From Lanius collurio (lineage: Eukaryota; Chordata; Aves; Passeriformes; Laniidae), in contig JACBWW010000093.1 of NCBI GenBank assembly GCA_020086605.1, positions 912,218 to 976,217 on the forward strand: a stretch of DNA of 64,000 bases, given 5' to 3'. The position numbers and the translations under genes were made by a program. The notes below the pieces were generated by a model. The model did not search any database. It was not told where the DNA came from and saw only the letters and a list, made by a program, of their open reading frames with translations. This document shows positions 34,859 through 46,500 of the stretch, one piece after another (positions within the stretch are counted from its first letter, which is position 1; the number at the start of each line of letters is the position of its first letter).

Positions 34859-36160
34859 CCATATCTCCAGCACCTTTTGCATCCAGGGCCTGCAGAGAGT
34901 TACCCTCCAGCTCTCAGGGTCCTGCTGCTTACCCTGGCAGCACACCATGTCTCACATGGACACCTCCTGGCACCAACCCCTGTAGTGCTGGGCTCCCCTA
35001 GCTTTGGCAGTGCACAGCTCCAGAGTGCATGGGCAACACATCAATGGGATGGGTGCATGGGGATGGGGCATAGCCTTTCCTTCTCCAGACTCTTCTGTCG
35101 GGGCAGGGACCCATCAGGGTGTCACCAGTGAGCACCAGTAGGATGCTCACCACTGAGAAGCCCATGCTGTGATCATCCCATTCCCAGGGACTAGCCAGCA
35201 ATGCAGGGTACCAGAGAAAAACAAGTCTTTGCCAATGTGACTCCTGGCCTAGGTCTCTGGAGCAGCTCTAACTGGGAACAGGGGCCCTTGAACCTGTCTC
35301 TAATCCCAGATTTTACATGAGCTGAACAGGTCCTGCCACTTGCCTGGGGTTTACAGCGGGATTGACAGGTGTTCCCACACTGCACAAATGCCCCAGCCAG
35401 CCAGAGCTGCCCTGAGTGGCTCCTGTCATCCGGGCCAGGGCTTCCCTGTGAGAGAAGGGCAAGCTCAGATGCTGGGCCTGGCCTTGAACATGCCCGGCCA
35501 TGGCTCTGTCCACGGGCATCAGAGGGAGGATGAAAATCCGGGTCCCCGGGAACAAAAGGCTGCGGCGCCTCTGCCCCCAAAGCTGCCAGCTCAGCGTGAG
35601 AGGACTCCCCAGGGCTCAGGGGAGCCAGCAATGAAGCTGTCTCTGACAAGGGAAGCTAAAGATGTAAGAGGCAGCATGAAATCACGGGTGACAACCATAA
35701 CAGGCAGCTCCAGACGTGCGAGGGGGAGCAGGAGCTGTGCTGCATCCACCCGGGAGGCACGGCCGCCTTTACAGTGAGTGCTGCATGCAGAGATGGGGTG
35801 CAGGACTGACACAGGAGGAGATGGAGACAGACCCTGCACTGCCCCACTGCCTGGTGATCTGTCACCAGCACAGGGACTGGGTGACATGTCCCAATCCTGG
35901 CCATGATTCCAGCTGCTGGATGTTGCTGTCCAATGTTGCAACCCTGAATGAAATGCATTTAACACCAAGGGGATCAGAGCACCCAGGGTGCTTCACCTTG
36001 ATTGGGCTGCCAGCCTGAGTGCCCAGCTAGGACAGAAAACACTTGCTAATTTCCCTGGGAAAGTATTTCTGTTCCATTATCAGTTTAACCTGGAATGCCT
36101 GAACCAGTGTACCATCTTGTCAGAGCCTGGAGCTGCAGAACACACTGCCTGTGCAGGCAG
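34859..36160. other. Unique non-coding sequence
   Basis: No gene or repeat was recognised. Open frames (up to 152 codons) overlap on both strands. Confidence 0.5.
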
Positions 36161-36163
36161 GGT

Positions 36164-36235
36164 GCTGCCTGTGCTAGGATGTTACCTGTGCTGGAATGTT
36201 ACCTGTGCTGGGATGCTGCCTGTGGTGTCAGGGAT
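36164..36235. repeat. 17-bp minisatellite, about 4 units
   Basis: Units at 36,164-36,180, 36,181-36,197 and 36,198-36,214 follow the pattern GYTRCCTGTGCTRGRAT, with a fourth, extended unit to 36,235. The second and third units differ by a single base (GTTACCTGTGCTGGAAT against ...GGGAT), so this is a recent, small tandem expansion. Confidence 0.85.
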
Positions 36236-36359
36236 GCTGCCCAGCTGCCCCCATCACCTCCTCCCACCACCAGCTCCACAGTTCCCCTTTGCACGGCTCT
36301 GCACAAGGGCACCAGAATTCAGCCACCCTCTCTTTCAACTTTCCCCCTCTCTCCTTTCC
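36236..36359. other. CT-rich spacer
   Basis: Pyrimidine-rich sequence (CCCATCACC, TCCTTTCCCCC words) precedes the AT-rich block. No gene was recognised. Confidence 0.4.
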
Positions 36360-36740
36360 CCCACTCTGTAACAAATCAGTGAAAAGAGGGAAGAGAAGAG
36401 GCTCCAATGACAGATGGAGCTGGTGCTATCATCTCTCTTAACTGTCACGGAGAAAATCACACGGCAGCCACTGAAATTCAAATTAGAGTTTTGCTGAAGC
36501 TGCTAAAACTCATCAAAAGATATCTTTGAAGTCCACTGGCAGGCTGGTCATTTCTTTTAAATTAGTCCCTGTTGAAAATGAAATTGCAGGGAGTTGGTGT
36601 ATTAGCATATTGGAGTGAGAGAGACAGCATAATGCTGCCTTTCCAGGGAGCAGAGGCAGTCTGCTCCCGCACAAAGCCCACACTCAAACCGGGCTCTTAC
36701 TGCATTAGTTTAAATGAGCGAGTCATTTCAAAGCTCCCAT
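36360..36740. promoter_or_regulatory. Enhancer-like AT-rich block (candidate conserved element)
   Basis: Contains AACAAATCAG, CAATGACAGATGG (TGACAG is a TALE-homeodomain core), AAATTCAAATTAGAG, TTAAATTAGTCC, TATTAGCATATTGG and TTTAAATGAGC in about 350 bases, between GC-rich flanks. Such density of homeodomain/TALE/POU-like words without a repeat unit or reading frame is typical of vertebrate conserved non-coding elements. Conservation could not be tested here. Confidence 0.35.
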
Positions 36741-38550
36741 TAAGGGGGCCGGACTGGAGCTCTCAGGGAAGGCAGCAAAGACAGGTCAGTGCTGTGCCCG
36801 TGTCCGTGCCCTCGGAGCCGAGCTCCTGGCCACAGCACCGCTGCCCATGCAAATGAGGAGCTGCCTCGTTAGCGGAGCCAAATTGATGCCCAGGAGAGAG
36901 GGGCTCTCTCCAGTCCCAGTCCAGGCATTGGCCATTCCCAGAGCTGATGTGGTGTTCAGGACCACCATGCAGCTCATCACAGCTCTCTGGAGGATGCAGA
37001 GCCAGGATCAGTCCCATACAAGCAGGGACAGTCCCCCCTCCCCAGGCTTCTTCTACATTGTGCTTTATTCCAGCACCTTCCAGACAGACTGAGTCAGCAT
37101 CCTGCCATCCCAGAGGTAGCTGAGGCCCAAGGAAGAGTCCTGGAGAACCTCAGACCACCCGTGGAAAGCTGCAGCAGCAAGAGCCCCGGGCAGATCTCTG
37201 AAAATCTGACACTGAAAAAGAGGATCAGTCCCAGCAGTGGCTTCTCCTCACCTGAACCCCGGGTGCCTTGCATCCCAATGGTGCCTGTCAGAAGTGAATG
37301 CAGGCATTCATGGCCCTTGTGAGCCACAGATTGTGGTGGGACTCCCCTGAGACACTGGAAATCAATGAACTGGATACAGTGGGATGGTGGGCAGAAACCC
37401 CGAGAACAGCTGCAGAATCTCCCATTAGCAGATATTTTCAACACAGACAAAACTGGGCTGTCAACCTTCTCCAGCTCAGTCCAACAAGGATTTGCCCAGA
37501 AATACCAGTTTTTAGGATGAGTACCAACCCCCTTCTCATTCCCCAAGCCCTGCACCACACCACCCTCCCCTCTCCTGGGAGGCTGAGCACAGCATTCCTG
37601 CTCTTCAGGAGGTAGCCAGCCACTGCTCCTTCTTTTCCCAGTTCCACTAGCCCAGGACATTGAGTTTCCTTTGCCTGCCCTGGCTCTTTGAGCAGAGGTT
37701 TCCCTGTCAGCCCGAATCCTTAGGCAGACAGCTGCTGTTGGATAGAGCTGTTTCTTTCATTCCCACGTTGATGTGATGGGATTTAGAGTGGCACGAGTCA
37801 CACTCTGGTGTCTTGACACAGAATGTCTTCGAGCCAAGAGCTATTGGCTGCAGATTTCACAGGGCTCTGAGAGGGGTTGGGAGCAGGTCAGAGGCTGAGA
37901 GTGTAGCCAATTCCCCCCTGAACTGCAGAAGACAGAGCAGAACTTGCCCCAGAGCATGTAACCTGTGACATTTCCCTGAGCTAATGCAAATTGCACCAAC
38001 CCAGGCGGAGACCTGAGCTCCTGCCGTCACCAGCACACATGGCACAGGCTGAGCAGAGGCTTTTCTGAGGGTTTTGTCAGAAAGGTCAAACAGTCCAGGG
38101 CTGAGCCTGTCCTCCAAATTGTTAGCTCCTGGATTTCTGACAAAGCAGCACAAGGAGGCACAGATCCAATCTAGCAAATCCACCCTCAGGGTGCAGAGTG
38201 AGAAGGTTTGTTGCAACACCTTGGTTACTTCATGGCATTTAACTGCATTTCCCAGCCTTGACTGGGCTGAACACCAAACTGCTGGAGGAGGTGGGGGCTC
38301 TCTGAAGGTCATGCAGCCGACGCTGTGGTGGAGCCCTGCACCCCAACATCCCAGGCAGGAGCAGCAAGCAGGGAAGCCAGTGCCAGGGTTCTGAGCGTGT
38401 GTTTCTGCCATGCAACCCCAAATCTCCCATATGGGAGGAGGCTTGAAGCAGCAACTGCAGTGTGGCCAAGGCCATCAGCCTTCAACTTGGAAGGAAAAGC
38501 AGTGCCCAGGGATCACTGGGCACATCCACCACAGTTGCTTTTCATAATGT
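36741..38550. other. Unique non-coding sequence
   Basis: No gene or repeat was recognised. Frames of up to 188 codons on the minus strand (37,094-37,660 and 37,857-38,411) have no domains. Confidence 0.5.
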
Positions 38551-38796
38551 CATAGCATCATGGAACCTAGAATATCCTGAGCTGGAAGGGACCCACAAGG
38601 ATCATCAAAGTCAAACCCCCAGCCCTGCACAGACCCCCCCAACAGCCCCACCCTGGGCATCCCTGGCAGCGCTGCCCAAATGCTCCTGGAGCTCTGGCAG
38701 CCTCGGGGCCGTGCCCATTCCCTGGGGAGCCTGGGCAGTGCCCAGCACCCTCTGGGGGAAGAACCTTTCCTTTTATATCCAACCTAAGTCTCCCAA
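38551..38796 (-). mobile_element. CR1 LINE 3' fragment, minus strand
   Basis: Begins with reversed tail words (CATAGCATCATGGAA, AGAATATCCTGAGCTGG) and continues ACCCACAAGGATCATCAAAG, CCCTGCACAGACCCCCC, 'gctcctggagctctggcag' and GAAGAACCTTTCCTTT. It is the same CR1 type as at 28,839 and (in plus orientation) 34,699. Confidence 0.88.
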
Positions 38797-40202
38797 GCAT
38801 TGATAAGCAGGTGGCCAGTTGATCTGCAGCTGGTGGGATGACAGTCCTGGTCACCTCCTGCAAGGCACTGCCTGAGCTGGAAATTCTAAACTCCAGCCTG
38901 GTTTTCATGGTCTCATCTCACCCCCTTGCATTTCCCCAGAAATCCTGTCACTTGGCTGCCAGGGAAAGCAGTAGGATGGCCAGAAGGTCATGACAGAAAC
39001 AAAACTACTTCAGCTCTGGGCTGTTAATTGCCATCTCTCTAAAATGATGCCAGAAGCTGGGATGCTGTAGGCTCCAACAGCTTTTCTTTTCCCCAGCAGC
39101 TCTCCATCCCTCCACAGGCACCAGCAGTGCCAACAAGAGTGTGCCTGGGGCAAGGGCAGCAGCCTCCTGCCCATCTGGGCCAGACATCTCCATCGCCCAC
39201 CCCAGCACCAAACCCCATCAATACCTGCTGAGCTCCTTTTTGCTGCCACTGGAATGCTTGGCTCCAGGACAGCGGCTGCAGCAGAAGTGGAGGAGGCAGT
39301 GCAGGGCCTCTGTTCCTGCATCAAACACGGGAGGATCGCTCCATGCAACAAGAGCAGCAGCCCAGCCCTGCCCCGCTGCCTCCTGTCCTGGCAAACAGGG
39401 CCCGGCCCAGCCCTGTGGCATTAACGGGGAGCAGGAAGGATGGTAGGGAAGGGCAGAGCCCAGAGCCCGCAGGGCACAGCCACCCTCATTAACTTCTCAT
39501 TGTGTGCTCCACTTCCTCTCAGGAGAAAGGCTCTAAATGTCACCATTTTCTGGCACGTGGGCATTGCAAGAGCCAACAGGGTCCCACCAGCCTGGGCATC
39601 AGCTCCCCAAATATTCCTTTGCTGAACCCAGAGAGCCTTGTGTGTTGTGGGAGGTCCTTCTCAGGGTATTTCCTGACAGTTTTGAAAAGCCCCTGAGAAG
39701 AATAGGATTGTTTCCTATGGGATCACAGGAGAAGTGAGCTGGAGGAGGGGAGTGAGGAATTCATGCCCAGGCACACACATATCAGTTGAGGGACCCGCAC
39801 GATGGCACAACATCCAACAAGGCTCTCATCTGAAGTGATCTTCAGACTTGTCCTTTTAAACCTGCTTGTTGTACCTGTCGGTAAGCTCAAAAGACATGAA
39901 ATTGATACAAAACCCCAGTGGGAGACTGCATGAATGGGAAAGGGATTTATTTTATGCCATTTCCAAGATGAACCCATCCACTTCCCCTCGGCACCCAGCA
40001 GTGACCAAGTGGTATGAGCAGAACCCCTTGTGTGTGACAGAAGGGACATGGAATGTCAGTCACTGTCCCTTCCCCAGCAGTAGTGACAACAAACTGGCTT
40101 TAACACCCTTTCGGAGGCACTGGGGATTCCAGGGTCAGCTCACCTCGCAGATCATGGGCCAAGTCACTGCCCATTGCACTGGCGGTTGTGTCCTTGTTCT
40201 GC
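38797..40202. other. Unique non-coding sequence
   Basis: Left flank of the hexamer array. No gene or repeat was recognised. Confidence 0.5.
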
Positions 40203-40761
40203 ACAGTCACAGCCACAGCCACAGCCACAGTCACAGCCACAGCCACAGTCACAGTCACAGCCACAGCCACAGCCACAGCCACAGTCACAGCCACAGCCAC
40301 AGTCACAGCCACAGTCACAGCCACAACCACAGCCACAGCCACAGTCACAGCCACAGCCACAGCCACAGTCACAGCCACAGCCACAGCCACAGCCACAACC
40401 ACAGCCACAGCCACAGTCACAGCCACAGTCACAGTCACAGCCACAGTCACAGCCACAACCACAGCCACAACCACAGCCACAGCCACAGCCACAGCCACAG
40501 TCACAGTCACAGTCACAGCCACAGCCACAGTCACAGTCACAGCCACAGTCACAGTCACAGCCACAGTCACAGCCACAACCACAGCCACAACCACAGCCAC
40601 AGCCACAGCCACAGCCACAGCCACAACAACCACAGCCACAACAACCACAGCCACAACAGCCACAACCACAGTCACAGCCACAGTCACAACCACAGCCACA
40701 ACAACCACAGCCACAACAGCAGCCACAACCTCAGTCACAGCCACAGCCACAGTCACAGCCC
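40203..40761. repeat. CACAGC/CACAGT hexanucleotide array with higher-order duplication
   Basis: About 90 tandem hexamers of three main types: CACAGC, CACAGT and CACAAC. The right 130 bases also contain nine-base CACAACAAC/CACAACAGC variants. An 89-base block (40,412-40,500) recurs exactly at 40,532-40,620, a shift of 120 bases or 20 hexamers, so blocks of units were duplicated together. Because the unit is a multiple of three and stop-free, five of the six frames stay open: plus frames read HS, PQ/QS or TA/TV repeats. No upstream exon or start context suggests translation. The other strand is rich in GTGGCT, so weak G-quadruplex potential exists. Confidence 0.97.
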
Positions 40762-41246
40762 TTCATCCAGAGTTCTTTCCCAACTAACCCTCTGCTGCTG
40801 GCTGTTCCCAGGGTAGGGCACACTGATCCGTGTCTGCTGGGCACAAAGGCTGAGTTTGCAGGATAGGTACACGGGGAGAAGTCCAGGTCATGAGCTGTTT
40901 TCAGGGCAGGGATCTGGTCTGTGCCCTGTGGGGAAGGAAGAACTAACCTGAATTTCTATAGGCTGGTGAGGATTTATCTGCTGCTGCGAGGGGACCTTCA
41001 CACCAACATACACAAACTGCAGAGCAACCCTCACTGTCTTGCCCAAAGGAAGGATCTGTCTGAGAGGCAAATACAGTTTCAAGTGTTCATGAACAGCTTT
41101 ATCATCCTTTTGGATTTGCCATCAGCCTTCATGCCTGGTGGTGAATAATCCAGGTCTACTGAGGCAGTTGGAGAGACAGAAATGGGGTGACTGCACCAGG
41201 AATGCAGACAGAATGGCAGGAAACCAAGATCTTTTTAATGCTACTC
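40762..41246. other. Unique non-coding sequence
   Basis: Right flank of the hexamer array up to the next CR1. No gene was recognised. Confidence 0.5.
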
Positions 41247-41490
41247 AAGAATCACAGGGGTCAGAAGGGACCTTAAAGCCCATCCAGTCCCACCCCCTGC
41301 CATGGGCAGGACACCCTCCACTCTCCCAGGCTGCTCCAAGCCCTGTCCAACCTGGCCTTAAACTCTTGCAGGGATGGGGCAGTCACAGCTTCTCTGGCAA
41401 CCAAAGCCAGGGCCCCCCCACCCTCACAGCCAGGAATTCCTTCCCAGTACCTATTCTAAATCTTCCTTCCTTCAATTTAAGGCCATTGTG
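41247..41490 (-). mobile_element. CR1 LINE 3' fragment, minus strand
   Basis: GAATCACAGGGGTCAGAAGG, GGGACCTTAAAGCCCATCCAG, CCCCTGCCATGGGCAGGACA, 'tgctccaagccctgtccaac', the GATGGGGCAGTCACAGC segment and a C-rich 'gccagggcccccccaccctc' follow the reversed CR1 order. Tail and 5' end are truncated. Confidence 0.9.
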
Positions 41491-43312
41491 AAAGAAAGGA
41501 GACACATTTTCTGGAAGGCTTAATGGTAGGAGTAGCTCAGTCTGTGCTGGGCTGAGGGAACCATTCTCTCCTCTTTCTGCTGGGGTCTGGCATTTTGTCT
41601 GCATGGGGACAGTTGGGTCTGGGTGATGGATGGCCTCACAGCCAGCTCACAGAGCTGCGTGTTCTTTGGGCTGGATCCCTATAATGAAGTCTGACAGCAC
41701 TGCTCAGATCTGCTCTCTGGCTCAGCATTATCTTAATGAGGGGGCAGATGAAAAAGAAAACTACATATATCTTATTTTCCCATTCAAGAGATAAACAACA
41801 CACAAATGTGAGTGAGCAGAGTTTGGAGAGGCTGGAGCACAGTTTGGAAGCACTGGTGCAGAGCCTGATGCTGCACAGACAGGCTGGTGCAAAACATCCC
41901 AACTCTTCTCACTGGAACTGCATCGCTGTTCTCCTTCCGGAAACAGAAACAACACCTGCAAACAGCCTGGGCCCAGAAAGGCACATGTTCCCACAGGCAC
42001 ATGAATAACTGTGAAGGAGTTTTACATCTCCAGGCAGGAGCAGAGGAGTCAGTTTTACTTGTTGAAGCACAGGCCAGCTCTGAACAAAGAGATTCTGACA
42101 ATCTGATGGCTTCCAAAGGGGTCACTTTAGAAATCTGGAACCTCCTGAATCCCTTTTTTTTTCCAAAGTGGTATTTTTGCCCAACATAATTTTAAATGCC
42201 TTCAAGATTAGCAAACCAGCATTTTCAGAGGAAAAAAAACCCTAACTGTCCAGCCCCAGTCACCCTCCTGCATCCTTGATCCCACTAAAGACACAATCAA
42301 ATCCAGCAGACACAAAGCATGAGGTTGAAGCTTCCACACCTGTACCATGTGCCGATGCAGAACTCACCAGATGTGTCACCAAGCATCTCCTCATCTCCTG
42401 AAGCCCAGGACACAACACTGGCTTGGACTTCTCCTTCCCACTCCTGCACTGCTGAGGCTCCCGCAGACCCTTGTGGTCTGGCTTTCTGGAGTAGGCGTTG
42501 CTGAGTGAGGCCATGAGCCCCAGCCCTGTCCCTGCTGCACCTGTGGGGATGGGCACCTTGGTGGCCTTTGATGCAGCCAACACCTGAAGAGCCTGATAAT
42601 GCCAGAGGCTGCTCACACAATACATCCTTCACATGGTGACAGGGCCAATCAATACAGTGGCTGCTCCTCAGCAATCCCTGGCAGGCAGTGACAGCGCTCC
42701 CAGCACTCTGTGCCAAGCAGGGAGGCAGCCACTCATCTGCAGGATTAGGGACAGAGTGGCAATGGGTGGTTCTTGCCCTGCATGTGCCACCTGCACACTC
42801 GCATCACAGCTGTGCTGTGTGGAGCAGCAGGTGGCCTGTGAATGTGGGGATGAGGCCCTGGGCCCAGCTCCCACCCTGCCACACACGTGCATCTCAGGGT
42901 GGTGCAGGAGGACAGCATTGGCTTGCACAGGGCCCTCCCCATCCCCGAGGTTCCACAGGGCACCAACGTGCTCCCTGGGCATGGCACAGCGGGACAGCAC
43001 AGAGCCTAGGCTGTGCTGGGCCAGTCCTGGTGCATGGCAGGGGGTGCATGGCCACCAGCATCTGCCCGTGTGAGTCATGTGCAGTCCCACCGTCAGCGGG
43101 AGGTGGATGGACACCACAGAATGTGCTCAGGGAAAGGCTTAGCCCAGCACTCTGGGTTTAAATTGGCTTAACCTGTCCTGCTGCAGAGCCCAAACAAACA
43201 AACCCCTCATAACAAAAGCAAGAGAGATAAAGCCAGCTGGTCCAGGCATTGCTGCCAGAAACTCCCAGAAAGCTGCCAGAGTCCATCCCATTGCCCTTTT
43301 TGTACTGGCAGG
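41491..43312. other. Unique non-coding sequence
   Basis: No gene or repeat was recognised. Overlapping frames at 42,297-43,161 on both strands show no domain. Confidence 0.5.
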
Positions 43313-43590
43313 GAGTAACAGGACAAGGGCAGACAGCTTCCCACTGCCAGAGGGCAGGGTTAGATTTGTATATTGGGAGGAAATTCTTCCCTGTAAGGCT
43401 GGTGAGGCCCTGGCACAGGGTGCCTGCAGAAGCTGTGGCTGTCCTGTCTCTGGCAGTGTCCCAGGACAGGTTGGACAGGGCTTGGAGCAGCCTGAGATAG
43501 TGGAGGGTGTCCCTGCCCATGGCAAGGGGTGGAATGGGATGAGCTTTAAGGTCCCTTTCAACCCAAACCCTGCTATGATTCTATGATTGT
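43313..43590 (+). mobile_element. CR1 LINE 3' fragment, plus strand
   Basis: GAGTAACAGGACAAGGGCAG, CTTCCCACTGCCAGAGGGCA, ATTGGGAGGAAATTCTTCCC, GTGAGGCCCTGGCACAGGGTG and a CCCATGGCAAGGGGTGG core lead to CTATGATTCTATGATTG, a clean CR1 tail. Confidence 0.92.
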
Positions 43591-46500
43591 GCAGTAGATC
43601 TGGATAATTTCAGAACTCTGGCTGCACTCTGGCTCCTCCCAAAGCCCTTTGGGATGCTCTGCTCCACAGCACTTGCTTGTTGTCTTCATAGACCATGTGC
43701 ATCTCCTGTCCCTGGCTGCACCAGGACTTGGTATCCAGATCTTCACCCAAACTCCTGCATGCTGGCTGAGCTCTCTTGGTCTGGGGACATGACTCTTCCC
43801 TGGGCTGTGTGACCAGGGCCAGAAGCAGGGTCCTGAGGGACCATGCATGGACAAGGGAAAGCCCAAGACACCCAGCATCCTGTGCTACCCTACCCCTGGG
43901 GCTCCCACAGGCAAGATTCCTGAAGGGACCAGGGAAGAAAGGAGAGGAAAGATCTCCCACTGCTACCACAGGTCCTGCTGGAGCAAAGGATCAAGGACTC
44001 AACACGGAGTCCACAGGTCTGGGAACATACTCAGACAACTGCTCAGATAACTACTCGTGATGCAGAGATGAGCCAGGGAAGGCAGCCAAGCCCATCCCAG
44101 GAGAGCCCATCCCTGCTCAGGAATAGAAGCACGTCGAAGCCTCTTTGTTGTCTGTGCACGGGAAGGAGCATTACAGCCCTGCCGAGGTGCCACTGCCAGT
44201 GCAGGGCTCGCTGGGACACGATACGGAGCTGCAGAGGGACCACCTTGGCCAGTGGTGCAGGGCCAGGGTGACTGGGATGATCAGGACAGTGGTGGGAGCT
44301 TGTATGGATGCTGTGTTCACCTGTGCAGTGCTCCTGGGACACTCGTTGCTGCACTGAGACAGAGCATGAAGAAGGTGCAGGCTCTGATCAGGTGAAAGCC
44401 TCCTCAGAGAGAGAGGTGGGGACTGGATGGGGTAGAGGGTGAACCAAAGCAATGGTACCCATTCTGGAGACTGGGAGAAATAGGTGCAGATGCAGTTGGA
44501 CTGCATCTCTCTGTGCAAATCCCAAAGCAGTGCCAATAAAAGTAACAGAAACACCCTCCTACCATTGCAGCCACATGATGTGGGCAGAGGCCGGCAGCAA
44601 CAGCACCAAGAGGTGCCCAGGAGTAGCCTGACAAAGAGCAGCCTGAGAAGAGGCTGCAAATAGTGCCTGAGAGCCCTTCTGTGGCTCTTAGCAATGAAAA
44701 ATTCGGCATTGCTCAGCAAAGACCCCCAGCTTTTCCCCTGCTGCAGGACGGCACAGGCCATCCAGGAGTTCCTCTAAAGGGTCTGCAGCAGCAGATCTGC
44801 AGCAGCAGGAAGGTGTTGAGAGAAAACAGAGTAAGATGGGTCAGGTAAACTGCACCTACATGAAAATTCTGGAATGGGCTCCCCCCAGAACCTCTGAGTA
44901 GCCAGAAGAAAAACGCATTGATTCTGATTAAATTGCAGAAAATGGTTTAAATGCAACAGAGGTCCTTTGCACAATCCAAGACATAACAGACAGTTTTGGA
45001 CACCAGATTTCCAGGCCACCTTCTCCTGAAGAAGCAGAGGCATCTTCCACATCCAGGATCCAAAGGGCCCTGGGAGCCTGTGATGCTGGATCTCAACCCC
45101 TCTGGGCTATCTGCAGAAGCAGGGAAGAGGGAGAGCAACATGTATTAAGCAGATCAGCTTTGTGCCAGAACAGAAAAGCCCCTGAAGCAGCTGCTGCACC
45201 ACAGCTGGAGCAGAGAGCCTGCCCTGAGGAAGGCAGAGAGCCTGCCATGCAGCAGGTATCATTTGACCCTTACTGACTGGGTACTGTGTCTCCCCCCATC
45301 ATTTCAAGAGACAAAGAGAGGAGACGGTTTCTTCCTCCTGAAAGATAAATGCCTCCAGATTGTAGCCACTCGACAGGTCCACTGAAATTCATCAGTTCTG
45401 ACTTGAAATGAAAGCTGTAATAAATCTCCCTGTTGAATAGGAGATCAAAGGCAGATCATTAGAGCTCTTGGATTACCCAGTGAGAGTGCACTTCCCTCAG
45501 CCACTGTGCTGCCCGTCCCCCGTGTCCAGAATGACCCCTTTGACTGTGCAGCTTTGACTCTAAAGAAAAGGACAATTTCCCTATGAGAAGGTCTGGGTTG
45601 TGCCCCTCTCCTCTGCCCACCTGTTCCCTGACTGCTCTCAGACACCTCTGTGTGGCTCGTGGCCACGTCCTTGGCAGCCACAAGAACAGAGTGGGACATT
45701 GCTCCACCCCACAGGCACAGCAGAAGAACTCAGTGTTGGCCCAGCCCTCAGGGAAAGCCATTCCCCACATCACGAACCTCCTTCATCTTCTTTCCAGGGA
45801 AGGAAAGTCCTCCCCAAGATTTGGGAACTACCCCAGCTCAGCTGCTCGCCTTTAACTAAAGGCAGACCTCAAAACTGCAAGGTAGAGCCCTGCTACCCTT
45901 CAGTGGGACCAGGTGTCTGTGTCACTCCTGTCTGTGGAGGGATGTAGGATGTTGTGCTGATTTCCCCTCTGTTCTGTGGACTCCCAGCAGGAATCAGGAG
46001 CAATCTCAGCCTCTCAAAACATATTTGTTGGCAGCAGACTATGATATGGCCACAGTCTCAATAGGCTCCACAGGGAAAATGTCCCTCTTTCCCAAATCTC
46101 TGTGGGTTAACCTCTTCTCTCTGCTTGGGCCATGAGATCCCAAACTTGGCCAGTCCCCTGGGCTTCCTGCTTTCTCATTTCACCCTCAGTGGCCATGTTC
46201 ACACATCCAAGTTGGCATCTGCATGTGGGTACAGGGGAAGGCTGTGCAGCAGGAGCATAAGGTAAAGGAGGCTTCAGGCTGCAGGTGGTGGCATCCTATC
46301 AGCAATACAGCTGCTGGTCCACCCTTCCTGGCTCCTTAGTCCTGCTGGGGAGGATCTTCTCCCAGCCTAATGCTGATCTGGTGAGACAGTTGTGCCTAAG
46401 CCAGCTGGAGGATGCTGGAGAGCGAATTCTCTAAATAGTTTCATTTCTGTAACAGCGTAAGGCAAGTAGTTCTTTTCCAATGCCCTGGCCTGTGGATTGC

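Noticed and set aside
40203..40761. CRISPR-like appearance of regular repeats
   Set aside because: Units are contiguous hexamers with no unique spacers, and the genome is vertebrate.
39866..40816. 316-codon plus-strand frame rich in His-Ser repeats
   Set aside because: Almost all of it is the hexamer array, which is stop-free in most frames. There is no domain, splice context or start evidence outside the repeat.
44171..44761. 196-codon minus frame with hydrophobic leucine-rich runs
   Set aside because: Hydrophobic runs are not organised as membrane segments of a known family, and opposing frames overlap it.
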